Below are positions 44,508 through 53,955 of a DNA stretch of 57,626 bases, one piece after another (the first letter of the stretch is position 1; the number at the start of each line of letters is the position of its first letter). A model generated the notes under the pieces. It saw nothing but the letters and a program-made list of their open reading frames with translations, was not told where the DNA came from and made no database searches. Both the position numbers and the translations under genes were made by a program. The stretch covers positions 1-57,626 of the forward strand of contig JAIHAN010000002.1 of assembly GCA_020054815.1 (NCBI GenBank), read 5' to 3'. The stretch is from Peptococcaceae bacterium (GTDB lineage Bacteria > Bacillota > Peptococcia > DRI-13).

Positions 44508-45587
44508 TTAGTACTTAAAGTTAGTGGTTGTTCTGAAGGTGGGCACGGAGAAAATAAAGTCGTCGATATGCTTGTCGGTGAAAGGCAGATTGGCCATTTC
44601 AAAGAATTTTTCCCAGCCAATTCTTTCTATCCACTCGCCGTAACGCTCACCTTTACGAGCATCCTTCACCCAAATCTCCACCAGGTTACGAATAGCAACT
44701 ACTAATTCATCCCATCTGGGCGGAGTATTGGGTACCCAGGGAATAGCCAGCCTGGAGAAAGCAGGACCGCTCCTGGCATTTGCTACTTTTCCGCCTACGA
44801 AGATGGCCACACCATCGTTGACAGGGTCCATAATTTTCATGGAAGGACATACTGTATAGCAGTTACCGCAGTACATACATTTCTCTTCGTTGACCATAAC
44901 GCTCTTGGCTTTGGGATTGGGACGGATAGCTCCAGTAGGACAGCTGGCAATAACGTTAGGTATTTCACAGCCCTTAGCGACACCGGCATCATCAATGGTG
45001 GGAACGGTTCTATGAATTCCTACAAAAGCGATGTCGGAGCAGTGAACAGCACCGCACATGTTCAAGCAGCAGGCCATGGAAATTTTTAGTTTAGCAGGAA
45101 GATCGTCTTTTTTGAAATACTCAAAGAGATCATCCATTACTGCTTTCACGGGGCCGGAAGCATCGGTAGCCGCACTGTGGCAGTGAATCCAGCCCTGGGT
45201 ATGGATAATATTGTTGAGACAGTCGCCGGTACCGCCGACAGGATAGCCTTTGGCCTCTAACTCAGCAATCAGTGGTTCGATATTAGCAGGGTCAGAGAGT
45301 AAAAACTCCACGTTATGACGGCTGGTGAAGCGCAGATGCCCTCCGCTGTATTTGTCTGCCAGGTCTGCATACTCTCTGATGGTAACAATACTCAAAAGGC
45401 GGGGTGAACCGGCTCTTACGGTGTATAACTCAGCCCCGTTCTCGGATACATGCTTCAATACGCCGGGTTTGATCTTTTCATGATACTTCCATTTGCCATA
45501 GTTTTCTTTGATGATTTCGGGAAGCATATCATAGTAATAAGGAGGTCCAATGTCTGTTTTAGGCTTTTTTACAGGTACGCTACACAT
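44508..45587 (-). CDS. dsrB: dissimilatory sulfite reductase beta subunit
   Basis: Siroheme/[4Fe-4S] catalytic subunit reducing sulfite to DsrC-bound sulfur. 359 aa; siroheme/cluster cysteines in [10 protein letters not shown] and nearby CSDIAFVG, and a ferredoxin insert [12 protein letters not shown]. The ATG shares one base with the dsrA stop (TAATG), so translation is coupled and A:B stoichiometry kept. Confidence 0.97.
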   Translation of the reverse strand: MCSVPVKKPKTDIGPPYYYDMLPEIIKENYGKWKYHEKIKPGVLKHVSENGAELYTVRAGSPRLLSIVTIREYADLADKYSGGHLRFTSRHNVEFLLSDPANIEPLIAELEAKGYPVGGTGDCLNNIIHTQGWIHCHSAATDASGPVKAVMDDLFEYFKKDDLPAKLKISMACCLNMCGAVHCSDIAFVGIHRTVPTIDDAGVAKGCEIPNVIASCPTGAIRPNPKAKSVMVNEEKCMYCGNCYTVCPSMKIMDPVNDGVAIFVGGKVANARSGPAFSRLAIPWVPNTPPRWDELVVAIRNLVEIWVKDARKGERYGEWIERIGWEKFFEMANLPFTDKHIDDFIFSVPTFRTTTNFKY

Positions 45588-46831
45588 TATTTCTCCACCT
45601 CCGCTCCGGCAGCAGCTTCTGCCTCAGCATCGCCGCTGGCACTGGATATAATTTCATCAGGCCACCAGAAGAAATAGGGGTTGGCTCTGGGGTGTTTGAC
45701 CATCTGAGGTACGGGTGGTAAGCCAACGGCTTTCAGGAATTCCCTCATGCCCTTTCTGTAGATCAACTCGCCCACTCTTTCACGTACCTTACCGTTTTCA
45801 TCCCACCATTCCCAGATGCGCTCGATGAGATCTTTCAGTTCTGCATAATCGTCTTCTTTTTCCAGTTTCATGAAGGGAACAATAACCCAGGATAAGAAGG
45901 CCGACTGCACAATCGTAGCTTTACCGCCGATCAAGATGGTAGCGCCTGTTTCCTTACCAATGCGTAAAGCTTTGGGCATCTTGTTGATACAGTGCATACA
46001 TCTTACACAGTTAGGATTGTCTACAGTAAACTCTTGAATTTCAGCGTTGTAAGTGCAAGCCTGGCTGGGGCACTTGTCTACAACCAGACCTTGGATATCA
46101 TAACCCTGAGCAGCATATTCCTTAACAGCTTCTTGATCAATACGAATGGCATCCCGCCAGGTACCGATGATAGAAAGATCTGCCCGGGCAATGGAGGCTA
46201 CACAGTCGTTGGCACAGCCCGAAATCTTAATTTTAAATTTATAGGGAAAACTGGGTCTGTGTAAATAATCCTGGAAGGTGTTGGTTAAATTGTGGCAAAG
46301 GTCTAAAGTATCGATACAGGCATTCTGGCAGCGGGCAGGACCTGCGCAGCAGCTGGGAGTTCTCATATTAGAACCGGAACCGCCCAGGTCAAAACCAGCC
46401 TCAGAGAGATCATTGAAGCAGGGTTGGAGATGTTCGGTGGTAGTACCGAGTAAGATTGCATCCCCGGTAGCACCGTGCATGTTGGTAAGACCGCTACCAT
46501 GCTTTTCCCAGATATCACAAAGAGTTCTTAACGCGTCACTGGTGTAATACCAACCACTGGGCTGGTTCACTCGCATGGTGTGGAATTCCCTTACTTCAGG
46601 AAATTCTTCGGGTAAATCGGTATATCTACCGATTACACCTCCACCATAACCAGTTACCCCTACGATACCACCATGTTTCCAGTGACCGGTTTTGTCTTCG
46701 TAGGAGCGTTCCAGGAGATCCAGGAGTTCCGCCGTCTTGGAGTTATGGGCTGATTTCTCCATCTCTTTGACGAAACTAGGCCAAGGACCTTTTTTCAGCT
46801 CCTCTAAAAGAGGCCTTTTCTTTTCAGACAA
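45587..46831 (-). CDS. dsrA: dissimilatory sulfite reductase alpha subunit
   Basis: Pairs with DsrB in the A2B2 enzyme. 414 aa; cluster motif [12 protein letters not shown] and downstream KISGCANDC, plus the ferredoxin domain [12 protein letters not shown]. The C-terminal tail is Ala/Glu-rich ([16 protein letters not shown]), of no known role. ATG 46831 has AAGGTGGG upstream. First gene of the dsrABD unit; a TAGTA/TACTA inverted repeat lies in the 87-bp gap before it. Confidence 0.97.
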   Translation of the reverse strand: MSEKKRPLLEELKKGPWPSFVKEMEKSAHNSKTAELLDLLERSYEDKTGHWKHGGIVGVTGYGGGVIGRYTDLPEEFPEVREFHTMRVNQPSGWYYTSDALRTLCDIWEKHGSGLTNMHGATGDAILLGTTTEHLQPCFNDLSEAGFDLGGSGSNMRTPSCCAGPARCQNACIDTLDLCHNLTNTFQDYLHRPSFPYKFKIKISGCANDCVASIARADLSIIGTWRDAIRIDQEAVKEYAAQGYDIQGLVVDKCPSQACTYNAEIQEFTVDNPNCVRCMHCINKMPKALRIGKETGATILIGGKATIVQSAFLSWVIVPFMKLEKEDDYAELKDLIERIWEWWDENGKVRERVGELIYRKGMREFLKAVGLPPVPQMVKHPRANPYFFWWPDEIISSASGDAEAEAAAGAEVEK

Positions 46832-46864
46832 ATTAAACCCACCTTTCCTTGATAACTTTATTTT

Positions 46865-46894
46865 AAATAGTAATGATATTTTTACTATTTAGTA
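46865..46894. promoter_or_regulatory. inverted repeat AAATAGTAA/TTACTATTT upstream of dsrA
   Basis: Perfect 9-bp inverted repeat with 8-bp spacer (46865-46890), overlapping a second palindrome TACTATTTAGTA (46883-46894). It lies 34 bp before dsrA. The TAGTA core also occurs before the ferredoxin and before the sensor kinase gene, so a common operator is likely. Confidence 0.5.
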
Positions 46895-46918
46895 CAGGAA
46901 AGTTTATCTTTCCTCAGT

Positions 46919-47107
46919 TTATAGTTCACGAATTTCCACAGCACCGTTAGGGCACATAGCAACACAGCTTTCGCAGCCCAGGCATTCATCGGAGCCATTG
47001 GGAAGGTCGGCTTTGTCACCTACTAATTCAATGATTTGCGCAGGACATGCATTGGCACAGGCGCTGCAGCCGTCACATTTGTCCTGGTCAATGGTTACTA
47101 AATACAT
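46919..47107 (-). CDS. 2[4Fe-4S] ferredoxin
   Basis: 62-aa electron carrier with two cluster motifs, CDGCSACANACP (12-23) and CLGCESCVAMCP. Placed just before dsrA on the same strand, so it may deliver electrons to sulfite reductase or to the TrxR-like flavoprotein. ATG 47107 has AAGGAGGAG upstream. First gene of the dsr transcript. Confidence 0.94.
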   Translation of the reverse strand: MYLVTIDQDKCDGCSACANACPAQIIELVGDKADLPNGSDECLGCESCVAMCPNGAVEIREL

Positions 47108-47173
47108 TTTATACTCCTCCTTTTCTGAGTATATAAAAATAAAAGCACAGGAAGTTAAATGGTTAGTTCCAAA

Positions 47174-47410
47174 TAGTACTAAGTTCCTGAAATCAACCTT
47201 TAATCACCTATGGCTTTGTCTTGATTATATGCTATTGTTTCTCTCTCCCAACACCCCCCAGATAGGCCATTTTGTGAAATCAGGCACACTCAAATCTAGT
47301 ACTTTTTGGCCATAAATATATTTTATGAACTTGACATAACCCTTTGATAGTGAGGTTTTCGGCAATCTATAAGGTTCTATGTTTACCGTACGATAACACA
47401 ATGTAGTACT
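47174..47410. promoter_or_regulatory. three TAGTACT sites upstream of ferredoxin-dsr operon
   Basis: TAGTACT occurs at 47174-47180, 47297-47303 and 47404-47410. On the minus strand each reads roughly AGTACTA-N-ATTTG. Two copies lie upstream and one downstream of the predicted promoter. The 47108-47513 gap otherwise contains no gene. The two-component regulator next door is a plausible binder. Confidence 0.45.
47224..47251 (-). promoter_or_regulatory. promoter of ferredoxin-dsrABD operon
   Basis: Minus strand TTGGGA, 16 bp, perfect TATAAT, about 115 bp before the ferredoxin start. The weak -35 fits an activator-dependent promoter. Confidence 0.55.
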
Positions 47411-47513
47411 TATTTACCATTTTTGTTCTCGCCTTTTTGCACTTACTCGTCCAAAAACGCTACCTAATCTTTATAATGATTATTTATAGAGTACATAAAC
47501 GGTCTTTGCGATG

Positions 47514-47547
47514 GAAAAAACCGCCCAGTTCATGAACTAGACGGTTT
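47514..47547 (-). terminator. intrinsic terminator of the response regulator gene
   Basis: AAACCG-TCT-AGTTC / GAACT-GGG-CGGTTT stem (pairs throughout if G-U allowed) with TTTTTT tail. It overlaps the last codons and stop of the regulator gene. Confidence 0.85.
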
Positions 47548-48202
47548 CATCTTCTACTAATCCTTCACGCATGGCAAAAGTGGCCAGCTGAACCCTGTTT
47601 TCCAAATGGAGTTTTTCCATAATATTGCACAGGTGGTTTTTTACCGTATTTTCCGTAATGGCCAAACGGCTCGCTATCTCCCTGTTAGTAATACCCTGGG
47701 CCACCAGGGAGAGAACTTCTTTCTCCCTGCTAGTCAGATTCTCCGTAGTAGGGGATTGCTTTACCGGCCTATGGGATAACTCGGCAAATTCCTTTAAAAT
47801 TTTGGAAGCCATGAGTGGAGATAAAGCAGCTTCTCCTTTACGCAAGCCCCTGATCTGTTTCAAGAGATCATCAGGTTCCATGTTTTTTAAAAGATAGCCT
47901 TGGGCCCCATTCTTAATGGCCTGGAAAAGGTCCTCATCGTCTTCGGAAATACTAAACATTACCACTATGCATTTAGGATATTCTTTCCTAATGATCCGTA
48001 CCGCCTCAATCCCCGACATCACAGGCATGTGTACGTCCATTAAGACCAGATCGGGATTACATTCCTGTATTTTATTGATGGCTTCCATCCCATTAGCAGC
48101 TTCGGCTACCACCTTAATGTCAGGCTGGCCTTCCAGGAAGCTGGCTATCCCTTTACGAAAAAGCAGGTGATCATCTACCAGTAAAATTCTAATTTGTTTC
48201 AT
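47537..48202 (-). CDS. NarL/FixJ-type response regulator
   Basis: 221 aa from ATG 48202 (GGGAGGCGAC upstream; MKQIRILLVDD); the track start lies inside the kinase gene. Receiver domain with phospho-acceptor Asp56 (LVLMDVHMP), C-terminal LuxR HTH (LTSREKEVLSLVAQGITNREIA, TVKNHLCNIMEKL). Its ATG overlaps the kinase stop as ATGA. Located directly upstream of the ferredoxin-dsr transcript, so a regulator of sulfite respiration by position. Confidence 0.94.
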   Translation of the reverse strand: MKQIRILLVDDHLLFRKGIASFLEGQPDIKVVAEAANGMEAINKIQECNPDLVLMDVHMPVMSGIEAVRIIRKEYPKCIVVMFSISEDDEDLFQAIKNGAQGYLLKNMEPDDLLKQIRGLRKGEAALSPLMASKILKEFAELSHRPVKQSPTTENLTSREKEVLSLVAQGITNREIASRLAITENTVKNHLCNIMEKLHLENRVQLATFAMREGLVEDETV

Positions 48203-49518
48203 TTGTCGCCTCCCTTTAACGAGACCTTTTCTGTTCTTTTTCCCGTCCGGGGAATCGTTAAACAAATGGTTGTACCGGCAGGTTCATTAGGAAGTATGGT
48301 CAGCCTCCCCCCAATGAGACCTGCTCTTTCTTCCATAATCGAAAGTCCAAAATGTTTCTTGCCGATTCTTTCCATTTTTTCCTTGACAAAACCAATGCCG
48401 TTATCCGAGATGACAAGTACCAAGTCGCCAGACTCTTCGGTAAGCTCAATCTTTACTTTTGTGGCCTGGGCATGTTTGCGCACATTGGTTAAGGCTTCCT
48501 GTACAATCCTTGTCACATGAATTTTTACAGCAGTGGACAATTCCCACTCATCTGGTACATTGATGATTACCTCCACCAAGATACGGAAGTTATCGGCAAA
48601 TTTACTTCCATAATCCTTAAGCCAAAGACTAAAGGACTGCTGCAACTGAGGGTTTGCTTTCAGGTCAAAAATATTAAAGCGAACTTCTTCCAGGGCTTCC
48701 TGGATCACAGATTTTACTTCAGATATTTCATGCAACAGCTCCCCGTTCTTGGAAAGCTTATTTTCAATGGTTTTACACTTCAAATTAAGGAAACATAAAG
48801 TTTGGGCCAAACCGTCATGCATTTCCCGGGCTAAACGGTAGCGTTCCTCCAGAACGGTCATATCATGCATGGCTTTCTCCAATTCCTTACGTTCCGTGAT
48901 GTCACGCAGGATGATTTCTACCTGGGGTTCATTATAGCCGTCACCGGGGATATAGGAATAACTTACGGCCACCGGTTTACTACAGCCTTCCCGGTCACTA
49001 ATACACATCTCTATATAAGGTATAGCACACTGTTTTTCAAAAACCAGTCTTCCCCAGCACTGACTATGACCACACTGAGGATTAAGACATGCTTCGGAAC
49101 AGTATTTTTTTGTGGGGTCGGTTTCAAATTTACACTTATTTATTTCTGAACAAGTTAGCTTGCCAATGGTCTCATCGGCACGCCAACCCGTAATTTTTTC
49201 CGCCGCAGGGTTGATGGAAAGAATCTTCAAATTGCGGTCGATCATAATAATACCGTCTGAAGTATAAGTAAAGGCGCTTTGCAGCTTTTGCCTCTCTCTT
49301 ATGATTTCATGGTGCTGGTTATCTATGATTTTAAAAACACCATGGGAGAAAATGGCCCCTCCGGCCAGTACAAATAAAAGCAAGATTGCACTCCCCCCCC
49401 ATCCGTCGGAAGATAGGCCGGGAAACAACACAGGTACTACTGTAAACCTTAATATTTCGAAAATTGCTGCTCCTACCACGGGAACTACAATCGTCAGCCA
49501 GCGAAGATGCCTGTACAT
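48199..49518 (-). CDS. sensor histidine kinase with cysteine-rich PAS domain (NarX/NreB-type)
   Basis: 439 aa. Two membrane helices (about 9-33 and 42-64) with a very short outside loop, a PAS domain about 80-205, HisKA_3 dimerisation with phospho-His234 (LAREMHDGLAQT), and an HATPase domain (NVRKHAQATKV, DNGIGF). The PAS domain carries nine cysteines between 123 and 179 (e.g. KYCSEACLNPQCGHSQCW), enough for an Fe-S cluster or zinc. Sensing is probably cytoplasmic and redox or sulfur linked. ATG 49518 behind GGGAGGGTG. Confidence 0.93.
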   Translation of the reverse strand: MYRHLRWLTIVVPVVGAAIFEILRFTVVPVLFPGLSSDGWGGSAILLLFVLAGGAIFSHGVFKIIDNQHHEIIRERQKLQSAFTYTSDGIIMIDRNLKILSINPAAEKITGWRADETIGKLTCSEINKCKFETDPTKKYCSEACLNPQCGHSQCWGRLVFEKQCAIPYIEMCISDREGCSKPVAVSYSYIPGDGYNEPQVEIILRDITERKELEKAMHDMTVLEERYRLAREMHDGLAQTLCFLNLKCKTIENKLSKNGELLHEISEVKSVIQEALEEVRFNIFDLKANPQLQQSFSLWLKDYGSKFADNFRILVEVIINVPDEWELSTAVKIHVTRIVQEALTNVRKHAQATKVKIELTEESGDLVLVISDNGIGFVKEKMERIGKKHFGLSIMEERAGLIGGRLTILPNEPAGTTICLTIPRTGKRTEKVSLKGGDK

Positions 49519-49544
49519 TACACCCTCCCATGTAGCGATTTATT

Positions 49545-49584
49545 ACTACTATTAATATTAGCATAAATAGTAGTATAATACTAC
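49545..49584. promoter_or_regulatory. nested TAGTA palindromes upstream of the sensor kinase
   Basis: Inverted repeat ACTACTATT/AATAGTAGT (49545-49553 and 49566-49574) overlaps the perfect palindrome GTAGTAT-A-ATACTAC (49570-49584). It lies 27 bp before the kinase start; candidate autoregulatory operator. Confidence 0.5.
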
Positions 49585-49605
49585 GCCCTGACCAGTCCTT
49601 CTTGT

Positions 49606-50304
49606 TTATTTATCATTACTGTTTTCGGCCGTAAGTTCAGCCACTTTTTGTAAGATCTGCTGCCGTGCAGAAGGGGTTAACCCCTGAAAGAACCGGTTGA
49701 TGTCACGATTGAACCCGCATATATCCGAGTCTTTTACAAGAGAACGTAATAAAACAATTATTTTGTTAATAATTTCTAATTCTCTGACAGTAAAACCCAA
49801 GAGATTTTCTCTGATGGCATGCAGCATGGCAATCTCATCTTCTGACTGCTGGATAGCCATGCCGCCAATCCCCTCGTTAAGGAGAAAGTAAGAAGTACTG
49901 ATTCCCAGCCTGCGGGCTATTTTCTGTAATGTAAGCAGAGAAGGTTTAACACGCCCTGTTTCAATCTGGGCTATCAGGCTCAAAGACACTCCCACCGCCT
50001 CCCCCAATTGAGCCTGGGTCAAGCCATGGCTTTCCCTGAGCCGTCGAATCCGTTCTCCCAGATTGAGCACTTCCTCGGAAACAACAAAATGACTAAGGGG
50101 TACATCCAGTACCTTCGCCAATTTTTCCAATGTCTTGAGAGAAGCACAGGTCTTCCCACGCTCTATTTCACTGATATGGGTGTAAGAAACCCCTGACTGG
50201 TTACCTAATTCCATCAACGTTAAACCTTTAGCCTCACGAAGCTGTCTTAATTCCGCACCTAAATAGGTATAGATACTTTCGGGATTATCCACCGCCCCCA
50301 CCAC
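49606..50304 (-). CDS. XRE-family regulator with two tandem HTH domains
   Basis: 232 aa. HTH 1 about 14-66 (LRQLREAKGLTLMELGNQSGVSY) and HTH 2 about 87-140 (IRRLRESHGLTQAQLGEAVGVSL), each followed by the ERGK/ETGR turn. The C-terminal 90 residues are helical without a known sensor domain. Start uncertain among clustered GTG codons next to AAGGTGGTG. It follows the LysR gene by one base. Confidence 0.88.
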   Translation of the reverse strand: MVGAVDNPESIYTYLGAELRQLREAKGLTLMELGNQSGVSYTHISEIERGKTCASLKTLEKLAKVLDVPLSHFVVSEEVLNLGERIRRLRESHGLTQAQLGEAVGVSLSLIAQIETGRVKPSLLTLQKIARRLGISTSYFLLNEGIGGMAIQQSEDEIAMLHAIRENLLGFTVRELEIINKIIVLLRSLVKDSDICGFNRDINRFFQGLTPSARQQILQKVAELTAENSNDK

Positions 50305-50305
50305 C

Positions 50306-51217
50306 TTATTCGGCTAATAATTGGCGAACCTCTTCTGAACGTAAGTATTTTAAAAACTCCTCTACGGCCTGGGTACGAAACTTTTTCCGATGATAAATCA
50401 AGGTAAATTCCCGATGAAATTTTAGATCTTTAATATTAACAGTATCAATAAACCCGGCTTTCTTTCTAGCTTTTCCGGCATATTTTGAGACCAGCGAGAT
50501 ACCTAATCCTTTCTGAACTGCTTCTAAAATTGCTGAAGTACTGCCTATTTCCATAATGACATCTAATTTTTCATGTGGATATCCTGCCAAATCTAAAGCC
50601 TTCTCCATAACTACCCGGGTCCCTGAACCTTTTTCTCTAAGAATAAAGGGATAATTAACAAAGTCCGATACAGAAACCTCTTCTTTTTTTGATAGAGGAT
50701 GTCCCGGAGGAATTACTAAAACTAATTCATCATCAATAAATTTTTCCTTAACAATTTCCTTGCCATGTACAGGTCCTTCTACAAAACCTATATCTAATTC
50801 TCCCTCTAAAAGTCTATGTTCTATATCTTCTGTGTTGTGAATTTCTAAACTTAATTCTACATCAGAATGTTTTTTCTTAAAGGAACCAACAATAATTGGA
50901 AGCACCCATTCGCCTATGGTGGTACTGGCACCAATGATGAGCTTACCCCGGATCTTACCAGTAAGTTCCTGCATTTCCCTTTCCAACTGGGCCTGAAGAA
51001 TACTCATTTCATTGGCGTATTTTAACAAAAGTTCACCGGCAGCCGTCAGGTTGATAGTCCGGTTCACCCTGTCAAAAAGCCTGGTTCCATAGTATTCCTC
51101 CAGCATCTGGATTTGAAAACTGACAGCAGGCTGGGTTAAAAAAAGTGCTTTGGCTGCCTTGGAAAAGCTCTTTTTTTCCACCACAGTTAAAAATACTTTA
51201 ATGCCATTATCAAGCAT
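50306..51217 (-). CDS. LysR-family transcriptional regulator
   Basis: 303 aa; N-terminal winged HTH (FLTVVEKKSFSKAAKALFLTQPAVS), C-terminal substrate-binding fold. Overall like the CysL/CbbR group often linked to sulfur, selenium or carbon genes; the effector is unknown. Between pyrR and the XRE gene, on the same strand. ATG 51217 with GGGGAG upstream. Confidence 0.92.
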   Translation of the reverse strand: MLDNGIKVFLTVVEKKSFSKAAKALFLTQPAVSFQIQMLEEYYGTRLFDRVNRTINLTAAGELLLKYANEMSILQAQLEREMQELTGKIRGKLIIGASTTIGEWVLPIIVGSFKKKHSDVELSLEIHNTEDIEHRLLEGELDIGFVEGPVHGKEIVKEKFIDDELVLVIPPGHPLSKKEEVSVSDFVNYPFILREKGSGTRVVMEKALDLAGYPHEKLDVIMEIGSTSAILEAVQKGLGISLVSKYAGKARKKAGFIDTVNIKDLKFHREFTLIYHRKKFRTQAVEEFLKYLRSEEVRQLLAE

Positions 51218-51244
51218 TTTACACCAACACTCCCCTTCATCTAC

Positions 51245-52734
<1,490 letters not shown>

Positions 52735-52742
52735 AACCTCTC

Positions 52743-53186
52743 CTAAATTTTATCAGATTTCAGCACATGGTAAGCCAACAGGATCATACCCACAACAATG
52801 GCCGAATCCGCCATATTAAATACGAAAGGCCAGATTCCGCGAAAATCAATGTAATCGATTACCAGCCCCGTTTGCATACGATCGATAAGGTTACCGATTG
52901 CTCCTCCCGCTACCAGACCCAGGGTAAGAGCTAAAAAGAGGCTTTTTTCCCCTTCTGTATAAGCCAGGTAGAAAAGGGCCGCTAAAATAAGAATGGTAAT
53001 AACAATAAAAAACCAGGTTTTCTCAGCCAATATACCAAAAGCTGCCCCGGGGTTTTTTACATAAGTGATGTGGAGAAAGTTAGGAATTAGCGGGATGGTT
53101 TGTCCCAGCAGCATTTGCGTGGTCACCAGATACTTGGTAAACCTATCTATAACTAGTGTTAAAACTAACGTTGTCCAAAAATACAT
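52743..53186 (-). CDS. lspA: lipoprotein signal peptidase II
   Basis: Membrane aspartyl protease cleaving prolipoproteins. Four membrane helices; NPGAAFGIL, the catalytic aspartates in NLIDRMQTGLVIDYIDF and FNMADSAIVVG. ATG 53186 with GGAGTGG upstream gives 147 aa; the track start 53198 has no SD. Start of the lspA-rluD-pyrR unit. Confidence 0.95.
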   Translation of the reverse strand: MYFWTTLVLTLVIDRFTKYLVTTQMLLGQTIPLIPNFLHITYVKNPGAAFGILAEKTWFFIVITILILAALFYLAYTEGEKSLFLALTLGLVAGGAIGNLIDRMQTGLVIDYIDFRGIWPFVFNMADSAIVVGMILLAYHVLKSDKI

Positions 53187-53303
53187 TGTCCACTCCATAA
53201 ATATTTCTTATTATAATTCAATTTACTATATTATATTAACACAATTAGCAAGCAAGGCGCAATCAACCGCATCTTCCTATACCGGATACTCAGAGTATTA
53301 ATT

Positions 53304-53331
53304 AAAAAGCAGCCGGTCTTAACCTGCTGCT
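53304..53331 (-). terminator. intrinsic terminator after the 31-aa ORF
   Basis: AGCAGC-GGT / ACC-GCTGCT stem followed by TTTTT on the minus-strand transcript; separates the small genes from lspA. Confidence 0.75.
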
Positions 53332-53425
53332 ATTCTACAACATATACTGTCTCTGCCAAAGAGCGCCTGGAGGGTTGATTTGGTTCCATTTCGCCATAAC
53401 CCAAAGCAATAATATCTTTAGTCAT
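53330..53425 (-). CDS. 31-aa putative small protein
   Basis: ATG 53425 has a strong GGGAGGTACC site nine bases away; product begins MTKDIIALGYG and ends TVYVVE, stop TAG within the terminator. Soluble, no known motif. It follows the DUF5665 gene by 23 bp. A real short gene is suggested by the ribosome site and terminator placement, but nothing identifies it. Confidence 0.45.
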   Translation of the reverse strand: MTKDIIALGYGEMEPNQPSRRSLAETVYVVE

Positions 53426-53448
53426 GCTGGTACCTCCCTAACTAAATA

Positions 53449-53748
53449 TTAAGGTTTAGTCTGCATATGTTCATTGACCATTTCTACAATTTCCGCAATA
53501 AAGTTACCGATAAGCGGCAGGTTTAACAATACTATTTTTTGGAGCAAGTAAAGAACTACTGCACCTAAAATAGTAAAACCTATGGCCATACCCAACCCCC
53601 GGGCTACACCGGCCATTAAGTTGATTGCCAGCATTTTTCGGGTATTGTGCAGGTATTCCACATATTCGGCCAGCTTCATTTTTTCCATGGCAATGACGAG
53701 TTCGTCAACCTTGGCCTCTAATCGGTGTTTTGCTTCCTGCTCCGGCAT
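53449..53748 (-). CDS. DUF5665 small membrane protein
   Basis: 99 aa: amphipathic N-terminus with KLAEYVEYLHNTRKML, one to two membrane segments (GLGMAIGFTILGAVVLYLL, then KIVLLNLPLIGNFIAEI). Matches DUF5665; unknown function. SD is weak (GAGGGATGA). Upstream of a 31-aa ORF and lspA. Confidence 0.8.
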   Translation of the reverse strand: MPEQEAKHRLEAKVDELVIAMEKMKLAEYVEYLHNTRKMLAINLMAGVARGLGMAIGFTILGAVVLYLLQKIVLLNLPLIGNFIAEIVEMVNEHMQTKP

Positions 53749-53761
53749 TAATCATCCCTCA

Positions 53762-53786
53762 TAGTTGGTAGTTGGTAGTGAGTAGT
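53762..53786. repeat. 7-bp tandem repeat TAGTTGG
   Basis: TAGTTGG, TAGTTGG, TAGTGAG, TAGT just upstream of the DUF5665 gene. Confidence 0.75.
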
Positions 53787-53817
53787 TTGTGCAAAAACTA
53801 TAATAACTATTTGGCAC

Positions 53818-53855
53818 AAAAGACTTAAGGTTGTGCAAAACCTTAAGTCTTTTTT
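53818..53855. terminator. bidirectional hairpin terminator after the UPF0210 gene
   Basis: AAAAGACTTAAGGTT / AACCTTAAGTCTTTT perfect 15-bp stem with 6-nt loop; T-rich in both directions. Confidence 0.85.
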
Positions 53856-53955
53856 CTTACCAGTTTCTTGGCTTGCAAATTATTTCGTGAATCTTTGTCT
53901 CAAAGAAATTATGGGAAAGTACATTGGAACACCTCCGGAAACACTGTATTTTCTA

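Noticed and set aside
41475-46831. Oxidative (reverse) Dsr system
   Set aside because: DsrD is present and no dsrEFH or dsrL is seen.
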